The notes below the pieces were generated by a model. The model searched no databases. It saw only the letters and a program-made list of their open reading frames with translations, and was not told the DNA's origin. 64,000 nucleotides of DNA from Enterococcus florum (GTDB lineage: Bacteria; Bacillota; Bacilli; Lactobacillales; Enterococcaceae), in the NCBI RefSeq assembly GCF_004309355.1, contig NZ_BJCC01000001.1:1-64000 (forward strand), read 5' to 3'. Both the position numbers and the translations under genes were made by a program. Position 1 is the stretch's first letter; every line of letters begins with the position of its first letter. Shown here one piece after another: positions 56,153 through 64,000 of the stretch.

Positions 56153-57319
56153 CTATTTAGACATATAGGCAGTCAAGCGTTTGACTGCTTCCTCCAATTG
56201 AGGCATCGATGCCGCATAACTCAAGCGAATATAGCCTTCTCCTTCTGGACCAAAGGCGATCCCAGGAATCACGGCCAGCTGATTCTTTTGAGCAAGATCC
56301 AAGCAGAAAGCCATTGAATCTGTTTCAAAGCCCTCGGGAATTTTAGCAAATAGATAAAACGCACCAGATGGTCGTGCGATTTCAAAACCTAGTTTATTCA
56401 TCGCTTCATATAGATAATCCCTGCGCAATTTATACTCTTCCCGCATCACTTCCCCATCAGCGATCCCTTGAATCAACGCTCGAACAGCAGCCTTTTGGGA
56501 GATCGTCGAAGCAGCGGTGACCAAATATTGATGAACTTTGATGATCTGTGCGATCAATTCCGCAGGAGCAAAAATGAATCCGATCCGCCAGCCCGTCATC
56601 GCATGCGATTTGGACAAGCCGTTAATCAAAATCGTTTGCTCACTTAAATATTTTCCAAATGAAACATGCTCTGTTTCATAATTTAACTCACTGTAAATTT
56701 CATCGCTGATCACGAAAACCGGGTACTTTTCAAATACAGCGGCCAACTCTTGGATCTCCTGATCATTATAAGCCACCCCTGTAGGATTGGATGGCGAAGT
56801 GATGATTGCGGCCTTGATTTTTTCTCCATGTGTCGCCATCGCCTGATCCACTTGTTCCGGGGTCAATACAAAGCCCGTTTCTCTAGTATCAATATACACC
56901 GGCTCTGCACCAGCTAGTAAAATCAGCGGCTCATATCCCGGGTAAGTAGGCGCTGGTAAAAGCACCTTATCGCCTGGCTCTAAAATGGCCAACAAGCTGG
57001 CGGCTATCGCTTCTGTTGCACCAACAGTTACTAAAACCTCTGATAACGGTTGATAGCTGACGCCGTATTTTTCCTGAACAAATCGGCTGGCGGCTTCACG
57101 TACATCCAAAAGTCCGGACATCCCTGTATAATGACTGTAATTATCCTTGATTGCTTGAGAACCAGCTCCTTTGATATGCTCAGGTGTATTGAAATCCGGT
57201 TCACCCAAGGTCAGCTTCAGAATATCGGGAATGCTGGAAACCTGCTCATCAAATTGCCGGATCAATGAGACGGCAACTTCGTAAACGTGCTTGTTAAAAC
57301 GGTTTGCTAGTTTATTCAT
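56153..57319 (-). CDS. PLP-dependent aminotransferase, class I (PatA-like)
   Basis: 388 residues. SNPTGVAYND, ISDEIYSELNYE and the PLP lysine in GLSKSHAMTGWRIGF identify it. Substrate range unknown; PatA-type enzymes act on aromatic or N-acetyl-diaminopimelate substrates. Single gene. Confidence 0.92.
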   Translation of the reverse strand: MNKLANRFNKHVYEVAVSLIRQFDEQVSSIPDILKLTLGEPDFNTPEHIKGAGSQAIKDNYSHYTGMSGLLDVREAASRFVQEKYGVSYQPLSEVLVTVGATEAIAASLLAILEPGDKVLLPAPTYPGYEPLILLAGAEPVYIDTRETGFVLTPEQVDQAMATHGEKIKAAIITSPSNPTGVAYNDQEIQELAAVFEKYPVFVISDEIYSELNYETEHVSFGKYLSEQTILINGLSKSHAMTGWRIGFIFAPAELIAQIIKVHQYLVTAASTISQKAAVRALIQGIADGEVMREEYKLRRDYLYEAMNKLGFEIARPSGAFYLFAKIPEGFETDSMAFCLDLAQKNQLAVIPGIAFGPEGEGYIRLSYAASMPQLEEAVKRLTAYMSK

Positions 57320-57374
57320 ATAACCCCTCCATTTTTAATCATATTATCATAATACGTTTGATAGTAAAGACTTA

Positions 57375-57827
57375 TCAGTTCTTTTCTTTCAAAAAATTGA
57401 AAATAAAGTAGAAAGATACAGAAAGTACGAGTCCCAACAACGCAATAACATAGGCAGGCTGAACAGAGATCCAATAGGTCTCTCTATAAAAGTCGACATC
57501 ACTTAACCCTGACGGGGACAAACCTGTGGGTCCTAAAATAATCCGAGGAATCATAAAAAAGAAGCTTAAAAACACGATTTGGAGAGATAGAATAACAATT
57601 TTCACAAATCTGCTACGACGAGTATACTCAAACAAGACCATTGCCAGTGTCAGCAAAAAGTAAAAGATTGCCAGCGTGCTGAAATTTTTAGCCACTAAGA
57701 TGCCGTTTCCTCTGATTGGACGGAAAATGCCGATATCCTCCACTGTTGCACCAAACCAAAGAAAAGGAGACGTTAAGAGCGGCGATAGCCAAAACAGTAA
57801 ATACACATATGTAAGTTTATTCTTCAT
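57375..57827 (-). CDS. Membrane protein of unknown function
   Basis: 150 residues, about four spans. Start at 57827 has AAAGGA upstream; the frame is open to 57917. No family recognised. Confidence 0.65.
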   Translation of the reverse strand: MKNKLTYVYLLFWLSPLLTSPFLWFGATVEDIGIFRPIRGNGILVAKNFSTLAIFYFLLTLAMVLFEYTRRSRFVKIVILSLQIVFLSFFFMIPRIILGPTGLSPSGLSDVDFYRETYWISVQPAYVIALLGLVLSVSFYFIFNFLKEKN

Positions 57828-58010
57828 AAAAGAGTCCTTTCGTTTCATCAAAAACTTCAAAGAAAACGTAGTTAATCTTCTGGCAGTTCTTTGAAAAGAA
57901 AATAAGATATTTTTCATTATAATACGAAACAGTCAAAACGTCATTGAAATAACAAAAAAACCAGCATAAAATAACCATATAGAATGATAGAGTCAAGGGA
58001 GGTCCTGGCA

Positions 58011-58361
58011 ATGAGCAAACCGATTCTCAAGCAATGTATTTATGTTTTCTTCTTGATTCCTTATATCCATTTGATTTTACTGATTGATTTTCATCTGCAT
58101 TCCTTGTTTGGATTCATTGTGTCATTGCTTCTTGCAGGAGGAATTGGCTTTTATGCTCGCCGAAACCGTCATATGAAAGGCCTGCTGATTGGAAATCTTT
58201 TCAATATTGGTATGTCTTATCTGCTAACGTTTTTAAAAAAGGATCTTTTTTTTCTGCGTCATCTGACTTATCCCTACTTTGTTGTGACTGCACTGATTTT
58301 TTTATTTATCATTGCCCAATTAACCGGAAGCTTTTGGGGTTCTTTTTTTCAAAAAAAATAA
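58011..58361 (+). CDS. Small membrane protein of unknown function
   Basis: 116 residues with about four hydrophobic segments. AAGGGAGG at 57995-58002 supports the ATG at 58011. No family recognised. Divergent from the preceding membrane protein gene. Confidence 0.7.
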   Translation: MSKPILKQCIYVFFLIPYIHLILLIDFHLHSLFGFIVSLLLAGGIGFYARRNRHMKGLLIGNLFNIGMSYLLTFLKKDLFFLRHLTYPYFVVTALIFLFIIAQLTGSFWGSFFQKK

Positions 58362-58368
58362 AACCATT

Positions 58369-58411
58369 CTCTATGCTGCATCAATCATATACTGTAGCAT
58401 AGAGTTTTTTT
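58369..58411 (+). terminator. Terminator after the small membrane protein
   Basis: CTCTATGCT (58369-58377) and AGCATAGAG (58396-58404), then seven T. Confidence 0.85.
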
Positions 58412-58419
58412 GTACAAAG

Positions 58420-58455
58420 AAAAGGCCAGTGAATCTTGAATTCACTGACCTTTTT
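58420..58455. terminator. Terminator after the PcsB-like gene
   Basis: AAAAGG-CAGTGAAT (58420-58434) pairs with ATTCACTG-CCTTTT (58440-58454). Confidence 0.85.
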
Positions 58456-58456
58456 A

Positions 58457-59797
58457 TTAACGATGAATGTATGCTAGTCCTGATGCACTCAATGTTTCTA
58501 GATTTGGTCCCATTGGTGTGGCAAAGCCCATTCCACCTTGGGAGATGGTAATTGTATTGTTGGCAGCGTTGTAAGACTCTACGTAAGCCACATGCCCGTA
58601 TACAGGATCTGCAGTCCAAGACCCGACAGATTGACCACCGGCGAAAACAACGATCGAACCTGCAGCAGGTGTTCCATCCACCTGATAGCCATCGGCTTGC
58701 GCAGATCTTCCCCACTGCTCGCCATTGCCCCAATAAGGTCCAGCCCATGGTGCAACCTGTTTCACATACCAAGTACATTGGCCTGGTGCGTACGCATTTG
58801 CTTCATTAGAATGATCGATACCGCCACCAGTCACAATGCCCGGTGCTGGAATCGGTTCTGGCGTTGATTGGTTATCCGAGTTGTCCGCTACATCAATAAC
58901 TGGAGCAGACTCTTGTTTTGAAGAACCATTTTCATTTGCTGGTGCTTCTGGTGTCGCTGTGCTGTTTGAAGACGCTTCAGACGGTTTAGCTGTGTTTTCC
59001 TCTGATTTTGTTGTGCTCTCTTGAGCCGCTGCCTCAGCCTTTTTCGCTAATTCAGCTTGACGAGCACTCTCTTCCTGGCGAGCTTTTTCAGCTGCCTGTT
59101 GTTCTTTCAAGATTCGAGCTTGTTCTGCTTCAGCCGCTTCTTTTTGTTTATTTAGTTTCGCTTTATCATTTTCAGCAGTTGCTTGTTCAGCCGCTAAATT
59201 GGCCTTCAAAACATTTAATTCTGCCTTTTTGTTTGCGATCGCATTTTTTTGTTGATCTAACTGCTGTTGTGTAGCAGTCAATTCAGCAATTTTTTCTTGG
59301 TTTTCTTGAACCTTCTCTTCAACTTTTTGCTTGTCTTGCTTTTGCTGCTCTACTAGCTCGTTATTCGCACTAACAATCGTTGATACGGCACGTACACGAC
59401 CTACCACATCACTAAATGAGTCTGCATCTAGAACAGCGCCAACATAACTAGTGCTTTGTCCATTGACTTGCACATTACGAGCCTGTTTTTGGATCGCTTC
59501 TTCACGTTTTGCAATTCGTACTTTCAATGTTGCAATCGTTTCTTGAAGCTGGGACGTTTCTTCATTTAATTGTTGTTGCTGGGATTCAAGCGCGCTGACC
59601 TTTGCAGTCACAGTCGCAATTTCTTCTTCTAAAGGACTAATCTGAGCTTGAACATCTGACTGTTGTTCTTTCAAATCATTGATCTTTTGATCTTGTTGAT
59701 TGATCTGCTGGTCAATGTTGTCTGCAAAAGCAGTACTTGGAATCGCCGCTAGTGTCAAAGAACACACCATTAATGCGGATAATAAACTTTTTTTCAA
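58457..59797 (-). CDS. Secreted PcsB-like protein, coiled coil plus CHAP domain
   Basis: 446 residues. Signal peptide ending STAFA; long coiled coil (about 27-230); Ser/Pro/Thr-rich linker; C-terminal CHAP domain with catalytic Cys in APGQCTWYV and His in YGHVAYVE. Such proteins are peptidoglycan hydrolases acting at division sites, usually activated by FtsEX. TTG at 59797 is preferred (GGAGGAAG upstream) over ATG at 59842, because it gives a normal signal peptide. Confidence 0.9.
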   Translation of the reverse strand: MKKSLLSALMVCSLTLAAIPSTAFADNIDQQINQQDQKINDLKEQQSDVQAQISPLEEEIATVTAKVSALESQQQQLNEETSQLQETIATLKVRIAKREEAIQKQARNVQVNGQSTSYVGAVLDADSFSDVVGRVRAVSTIVSANNELVEQQKQDKQKVEEKVQENQEKIAELTATQQQLDQQKNAIANKKAELNVLKANLAAEQATAENDKAKLNKQKEAAEAEQARILKEQQAAEKARQEESARQAELAKKAEAAAQESTTKSEENTAKPSEASSNSTATPEAPANENGSSKQESAPVIDVADNSDNQSTPEPIPAPGIVTGGGIDHSNEANAYAPGQCTWYVKQVAPWAGPYWGNGEQWGRSAQADGYQVDGTPAAGSIVVFAGGQSVGSWTADPVYGHVAYVESYNAANNTITISQGGMGFATPMGPNLETLSASGLAYIHR

Positions 59798-60121
59798 TAC
59801 TTCTTCCTCCGAATAATTACTTGATTCATAATGATGTTTCAATCATACGCCAAAAGCATTCTATCATAGCGATATGTCATAGAGATAAAAAAAATATTAC
59901 AAAAAAGTTTCAATAATAAGTAAAATAATAGCAAATTATAGATATCAAACAGTCTTCACGCCATTATATTTTTTAATTCTAACCAAAAACTCATTAAATT
60001 AAATTATTATCTTTGTTAGCGCTTTTAATTATTTTTATTTGATGATAATCAACTGCTAGTGCTGTTTGTTTTTCTGCATCTTGATCAAAAAAAGCTGTTT
60101 TAAGATGGCATTTCGATGAGA
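59798..60121. other. Intergenic region between the PcsB-like and MATE genes
   Basis: AT-rich stretch of about 320 bases with divergent promoters; no gene seen. An essential PcsB-like gene would often be under WalR control, but I find no confident WalR box. Confidence 0.35.
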
Positions 60122-60172
60122 TTGACTAAACGATATGAATCGGCTATCCTTAATATACCCCCTACCCCTATG
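60122..60172 (+). promoter_or_regulatory. MATE promoter with CsoR/FrmR-like operator
   Basis: TTGACT (60122-60127), 17 bases, TATCCT (60145-60150) form a near-consensus promoter. Directly after it TACCCCCTACCCCTA (60156-60170) resembles the C-tract operators of CsoR/FrmR-family repressors, placed to block the start of transcription. Confidence 0.6.
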
Positions 60173-60196
60173 GTCTATTTAAGAAAGGTGATCCCA

Positions 60197-61543
60197 TTGA
60201 AACGTTCGACAGAGAAAAAAATCCTAAAATTGGCTATCCCAGCTACAATCGAAAATTTATTACAAACATTAGTAGGTTTTATTGATACCTTGATGGTGTC
60301 AAAAATTGGTTTAATGGCAGTTACTGCGGTCGGTGTCGCGAACTCTGCCCTAAATGTCTATTTGGCGATCTTTATAGCGCTCAGTGTTGGGGCCTCTTCT
60401 TTGATTGCACGGAATATTGGTGCTGGAACAGTTAAAGAAGCCGCAAAAACTGCTCGTCAGTCTACCGTGCTAGCAGCAGTCATCGGACTGCTTTTCGGAC
60501 TCGTCACCATTGGCTTTGGCCGCACGATCTTACTTCTCATGGGAGTCAGTAAAGATGTTCTGCACTATGGATTGACTTTCTTTGTCGTTGTAGGCGGCTC
60601 TGCCATCTTTCTTTCTTTATTGACTGTTTTTGGCAGTGTTCTTCGCGCCATCGGAGACACGACATCGCCTATGAAAATCAGTATTCTTGTCAACTTAATG
60701 AATATAGTGATCGATTATCTATTGATCTTTGGGATTGGTCCCTTTCCAGAGTTGGGAATTTTAGGGACAGCTATCGGAACTGTTCTTTCAAGAATTCTTG
60801 GATGCTGTCTACTGTTTAAAAAGATACAGCAGACGGAATTGGCTTTTGAGCGGCACTCTTTGTTCAGAATGAGTGATTATCGACCTTTGATTCAACTATC
60901 TATCCCCGCTGCGCTTGAACGATTAGTGATGCGCCTCGGACAAGTGATCTATTTTGGGCTGATCGTTGTGATTGGTGCCAAAACTTTTGCCGCACACTCG
61001 ATTGCCGGCAATATCGAAAGCTTTGTTTACATGCCCGCATATGGGCTTGCTACAGCCGCAACCACTTTAGTAGGATCGGCTGTTGGTGCAAACCATTTTT
61101 CAGAAGCAAACCGGATCGCCTATCTCGCAGCAAAGTTCGGAGTGCTGTTTATGAGCGGCTTAGGAGTCATTCTTTTCTTTGGTTCGCCGCTTTTTGCTCG
61201 TTTGTTTACACAGGATAGTGCTGCTATTCAACAAATCATCGTCGCTTTGCGGATCGATGCTTTTAATCAGCCTGGTTTAGCCATTAGTTTGATCACTACA
61301 GGGTCGCTGCAAGGAATGGGAGATACAAAAACACCGTTATACAGTACGATCGTTGGCATGTGGGGAATCAGAATCGTGGGTGTGGTTGTTTTTGGACAGG
61401 TTTTAGGTTGGGGGATTGCCGGAATATGGCTCTCGATTGGCATCGATCTCTATACCCGTTCTCTTTATTTGGTTTATCGTTTCCATAAAAAGAGTAAAAA
61501 CTTTGTCCGAGAAGAACGAGTGCTTGATAAAGTATCTGCTTAA
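60197..61543 (+). CDS. MATE-family multidrug/Na+ exporter
   Basis: 448 residues, twelve spans in two repeats. LAIPATIENLLQTLVGFIDTLMV, GASSLIARNIGAG and SAVGANH are MATE motifs. Start TTG at 60197 has AAAGGTGAT upstream. Convergent with the CsoR-family gene. Confidence 0.92.
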   Translation: MKRSTEKKILKLAIPATIENLLQTLVGFIDTLMVSKIGLMAVTAVGVANSALNVYLAIFIALSVGASSLIARNIGAGTVKEAAKTARQSTVLAAVIGLLFGLVTIGFGRTILLLMGVSKDVLHYGLTFFVVVGGSAIFLSLLTVFGSVLRAIGDTTSPMKISILVNLMNIVIDYLLIFGIGPFPELGILGTAIGTVLSRILGCCLLFKKIQQTELAFERHSLFRMSDYRPLIQLSIPAALERLVMRLGQVIYFGLIVVIGAKTFAAHSIAGNIESFVYMPAYGLATAATTLVGSAVGANHFSEANRIAYLAAKFGVLFMSGLGVILFFGSPLFARLFTQDSAAIQQIIVALRIDAFNQPGLAISLITTGSLQGMGDTKTPLYSTIVGMWGIRIVGVVVFGQVLGWGIAGIWLSIGIDLYTRSLYLVYRFHKKSKNFVREERVLDKVSA

Positions 61544-61555
61544 CGTCACAAAAAA

Positions 61556-61588
61556 AGTTGACGAATTCTGGCAACACCTTCGTCAACT
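61556..61588. terminator. Terminator between MATE and csoR-like genes
   Basis: AGTTGACGAA (61556-61565) and TTCGTCAACT (61579-61588) with flanking A and T runs. Confidence 0.88.
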
Positions 61589-61591
61589 GTT

Positions 61592-61873
61592 TTAATTCAT
61601 TCGATTGTATTGTTTGATGACCTTCTGCAGCTTTTTCATTTCATTGTCCAATGACTCTCCATCAGCAACATTCATCAACGAATGGTCCGCCTGTGCCTCC
61701 AGCAGCAGTTTGCTGATCGTTTGGATAGCGGAACGGGCCGAATTTAACTGAATGATGATTTCATCATACGGCTGTTCTTCAACGATCATCTTTTTGATCC
61801 CGCCCAGCTGTCCTTCAATTCGATTGATCCGCTTTACCAGAGCACCAGTTTCATGGTTTGGCAAATGACTCAT
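61592..61873 (-). CDS. CsoR/FrmR-family repressor lacking cysteines
   Basis: 93 residues. RINRIEGQLGGIKKMI is the family signature, and the helical layout is normal. No cysteine occurs anywhere; the usual sensing Cys is Tyr (QPYDEI) and the later Cys/His site reads ADHSLM. So classical copper or aldehyde sensing is not possible. AGAGGTG precedes the ATG. It may regulate the neighbouring MATE gene. Confidence 0.85.
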   Translation of the reverse strand: MSHLPNHETGALVKRINRIEGQLGGIKKMIVEEQPYDEIIIQLNSARSAIQTISKLLLEAQADHSLMNVADGESLDNEMKKLQKVIKQYNRMN

Positions 61874-62272
61874 CCTGCACCTCTTTTCATTCGATCTTTT
61901 CTTTTTAATAATAGCTTTATTTCACAAGTAACGTCAACCAAAAGTTGAAATTGACAGTTTAAAGAGGCGCTTTTCAGCTAGAGAAGACCTCTGTGTAATG
62001 GTGGTAAAAGACCAAAAAGGGCATCTCCTAATTGAGAAATCTGTTAAACATTGTCTGATGACTGTTTTTATTACTCTCCAGCGTTGCCGTCTTTGAGACC
62101 GTATTGTGTGTTTTACGAAAATTTTGTGACAACTGATATTGCACAAACCGCGACCCAGATATTTGTATCGAACTTCCTTCATATTCCTGCTCACGATGAA
62201 CACCTTTGCCTCTGACTATGCATTTTCTGTCACTCGGAAACGCTCGGGACTTGAGCCTGTAAGCTGGGCGAA
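61874..62272. other. Intergenic region without visible gene
   Basis: About 400 bases between the CsoR-like gene and the ABC permease. Reading frames here lack ribosome binding sites and look random. Confidence 0.4.
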
Positions 62273-62306
62273 CAAAAAAACGAGCGTCCCAATCAGGGAA
62301 CTCGTT
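62273..62306 (-). terminator. Terminator after the sugar ABC permease genes
   Basis: ACGAG-CCC (62280-62290) pairs with GGG-CTCGT (62296-62305), followed by seven T on the minus strand. Confidence 0.85.
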
Positions 62307-62332
62307 AGCAGCTATACAATCATTTCATTCAA

Positions 62333-63364
62333 TTACACCACTACATCAACCTGCTCTTCCACACCCTCCTCTTTTGGTTTCCTTTTGGCTTTAGTTCGTT
62401 TGTCGCGGTTGACGATCGCCACTTGCATTACGATACATAGAAGCATCAGTAAGCCGACAAAAATCTTTGTCCACCATGAGCTGAGCGTGCCTTGAAAATC
62501 GACCATCGTCCGAATCACACCCGTAATCAAGACACCAATGACCGGTCCGATCAGAGAACCGACACCGCCTGTCAGCAATACACCACCGATTACACAGGCT
62601 GCGATCGCATCCATTTCTAGGCCTTGAGCATGCAATCCATAACCTGATAATGTGTAAAAGCTGAACATGACGCCCGCTAATGAAGAAGCAAAGCCGCTTA
62701 ATGAATAAATCATTATTTTTGTTCGACCCACGGACAATCCCATCAGCATTGCTGATTGCATATTCCCACCCATTGCATAGACCGTACGACCGAATTGCGT
62801 ATATTTTGATAGATAGATACAAACAAGAACGAAAAGAATCGCGATCAACACATTGAGAGAAATAAAGTAGCCCGGCAACAAATAGACTTTAAATTGCGAG
62901 AGTTCGTAAAAAGTATCGTTTGTGATCGGAATCGACTCGATTGAAATCAGGTAGCACACCCCACGAGCAAAGAACATTCCAGCAAGTGTAACAATCCATG
63001 GATGCATTCTGAAATACTGGATCAGGAAGCCTTGGACTGTGCCAAAGACCGCACCGACAACCAAACAAAGAGCAATCACTAGAAAGGCATTCATTCCACT
63101 TTTTAGTAAGGCAGCTGCGATCATCGAGGTCATAGCAATCACTGCACCGACGGACAAATCAATACCGCCAGTCAAAATAGGGAAACAAATCCCGCAGGCT
63201 AATACGATCAAATGAGCATTATTGATGAACAGATTTAAAACGACTCGTAAGGATAAAAAGCTGGGATACATAATGGATCCGGCTAAAAACAAGAGCAAGA
63301 AAATCCCGATAGAAGCCAGCAATGGAACATTCAGATTACCAATTTTAATTTTCAACAGAGACAC
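62333..63364 (-). CDS. yjfF: Sugar ABC transporter permease (YjfF/RbsC family)
   Basis: 343 residues, about ten spans. ILTGGIDLSVGAVIAMTSMIAAAL and the C-terminal AIAACVIGGVLLTGGVGSLIGPVIG are BPD_transp_2 motifs. Best match by eye is YjfF of the galactofuranose transporter. Overlaps the upstream permease gene by 20 bases. Confidence 0.88.
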   Translation of the reverse strand: MSLLKIKIGNLNVPLLASIGIFLLLFLAGSIMYPSFLSLRVVLNLFINNAHLIVLACGICFPILTGGIDLSVGAVIAMTSMIAAALLKSGMNAFLVIALCLVVGAVFGTVQGFLIQYFRMHPWIVTLAGMFFARGVCYLISIESIPITNDTFYELSQFKVYLLPGYFISLNVLIAILFVLVCIYLSKYTQFGRTVYAMGGNMQSAMLMGLSVGRTKIMIYSLSGFASSLAGVMFSFYTLSGYGLHAQGLEMDAIAACVIGGVLLTGGVGSLIGPVIGVLITGVIRTMVDFQGTLSSWWTKIFVGLLMLLCIVMQVAIVNRDKRTKAKRKPKEEGVEEQVDVVV

Positions 63365-64000
63365 CCGCTTTCCGTTTCTGCTTCATTGCTGTCGACCACT
63401 CCTTCATTCGCTCTGAAGAAAGCAGTACGACAAAGATGACTACGATCGCTTTGACCACCATAATCGTTTCTGAAGGAATTCCAAAGGTAAAAATCGTCGT
63501 ACTCAACGTCTGGATGAATAGAGCACCGACCACTGTTCCGCCGAGATAGAATTTCCCACCATCCATTGAGGTTCCACCTAATACAACAGCCAAAATCGCA
63601 TCCAGTTCCAGCATTAAACCATTATTATTTCCATCGGCACTGGAGACATTTGCACTATCCATCATTCCGCTCAAGGCTGCCAGCACTCCGCAGATGATGT
63701 AGCAGATCCATAAAACTTGGCGCGTATTGATTCCCGCATAACGAGCAGATTGTTCATTGATCCCGACTGATTCGATCGATAAACCTAATGAAGTCCTTCT
63801 AGTTAGCAGATAGACAAAGAGAACGATCAAACCCATCAAGATTGTCGGGAATGGCAATCCTAAGAAATACCCACGGCCAATAAAAGAATAGGAGGTTTTA
63901 CCCAATGTTAAAATCTCACCGCCGGAAATAATCTGCGCGAATCCGCGACCAACCGTCATTAAAATTAGCGTAGCGATCATTGGCTGAATGTTCAGCTTGG
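63345..64000 (-). CDS. ytfT: Sugar ABC transporter permease (YtfT type), 5' end outside window
   Basis: The frame runs to the window edge (KLNIQPMIATLILMTVGRG), so the ATG at 63980 is not the real start. It resembles YtfT, the partner of YjfF, with LDAILAVVLGGTSMDGGKFYLGG-type permease motifs near the C-terminus. Upstream ATPase and binding-protein genes should lie to the right of the window. Confidence 0.88.
   Translation of the reverse strand, partial: KLNIQPMIATLILMTVGRGFAQIISGGEILTLGKTSYSFIGRGYFLGLPFPTILMGLIVLFVYLLTRRTSLGLSIESVGINEQSARYAGINTRQVLWICYIICGVLAALSGMMDSANVSSADGNNNGLMLELDAILAVVLGGTSMDGGKFYLGGTVVGALFIQTLSTTIFTFGIPSETIMVVKAIVVIFVVLLSSERMKEWSTAMKQKRKAGVSVEN

Noticed and set aside
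61934-62203. Minus-strand frame of 89 codons
   Set aside because: Arg/Ser/Cys-rich random look and no start signal; treated as intergenic.

Overview
The window looks like an Enterococcus-type lactic acid bacterium (low-GC Gram-positive, most likely Enterococcaceae). The support is the Firmicute ribosomal cluster rpsP-khpA-rimM-trmD-rplS, ylxM-ffh with strong AGGAGG ribosome binding sites, a PhoPR/PstS module, a PcsB-like secreted CHAP protein, a beta-glucoside PTS, and mobile elements of the kind known from enterococci and streptococci. The genus call is inference from gene content.

Left chromosomal part (1-15.6 kb): the 5' end of an IS200-type transposase at the edge; an aldo/keto reductase and a histidine phosphatase; a beta-glucoside operon (RpiR-type regulator, EIIBCA permease, 6-phospho-beta-glucosidase); a MerR regulator; a frameshifted short-chain dehydrogenase; RNase HI with a viroplasmin-type N-terminus; an Spx/ArsC-like protein; a TetR-controlled ABC exporter operon with two matching operators; a frameshifted GNAT acetyltransferase; and an isolated, divergent PurC-like gene.

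Integrated region (15.6-39.07 kb): two integrative elements sit in tandem at the 3' end of rplS (ribosomal protein L19). Three direct repeats (15635-15726, 29853-29941, 38983-39074) share a 20-bp core that encodes the last codons of L19. Each element has the same ends: a tyrosine recombinase plus excisionase-like gene at one end and a homing-endonuclease-repeat (HNHr-like) protein at the other. Their cores differ. Element 1 (15.7-29.9 kb) carries a MobT-type relaxase, a Tn916/ICEBs1-like oriT, and a metabolic cargo: AraC regulator, two-subunit class I hydro-lyase (best read as L(+)-tartrate dehydratase), SLC13-type carrier, the four parts of a Na+-pumping oxaloacetate decarboxylase, and a FUSC/ArAE membrane protein. 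Together these could import a C4 acid, dehydrate it to oxaloacetate and decarboxylate that to pyruvate while pumping Na+. A perfect cre-consensus site precedes the operon. Element 2 (29.9-39.07 kb) carries a CRESS-like Rep (HUH plus SF3 helicase), a TcpA/FtsK-type coupling protein, small unknown genes, a membrane/surface protein pair and an Xre regulator. Neither element has type IV secretion genes, so both look like mobilizable elements that use a helper.

Right chromosomal part (39.06-64 kb): rplS with an L19-leader-like RNA, a DUF389 membrane protein, trmD, rimM, a lipoprotein, khpA, rpsP; then an inserted block (FMN reductase, HAD phosphatase, tag, a YtrA-type GntR/ABC operon with two VanZ-family genes); ffh, ylxM and a DUF523 gene; phoP-phoR facing pstS, which has four phased Pho-box-like repeats; a DUF924 protein, an aminotransferase, two small membrane proteins, the PcsB-like protein, a MATE exporter with a CsoR/FrmR-like operator in its promoter, a cysteine-free CsoR/FrmR-family regulator, and two permeases of a sugar ABC transporter running off the right edge.
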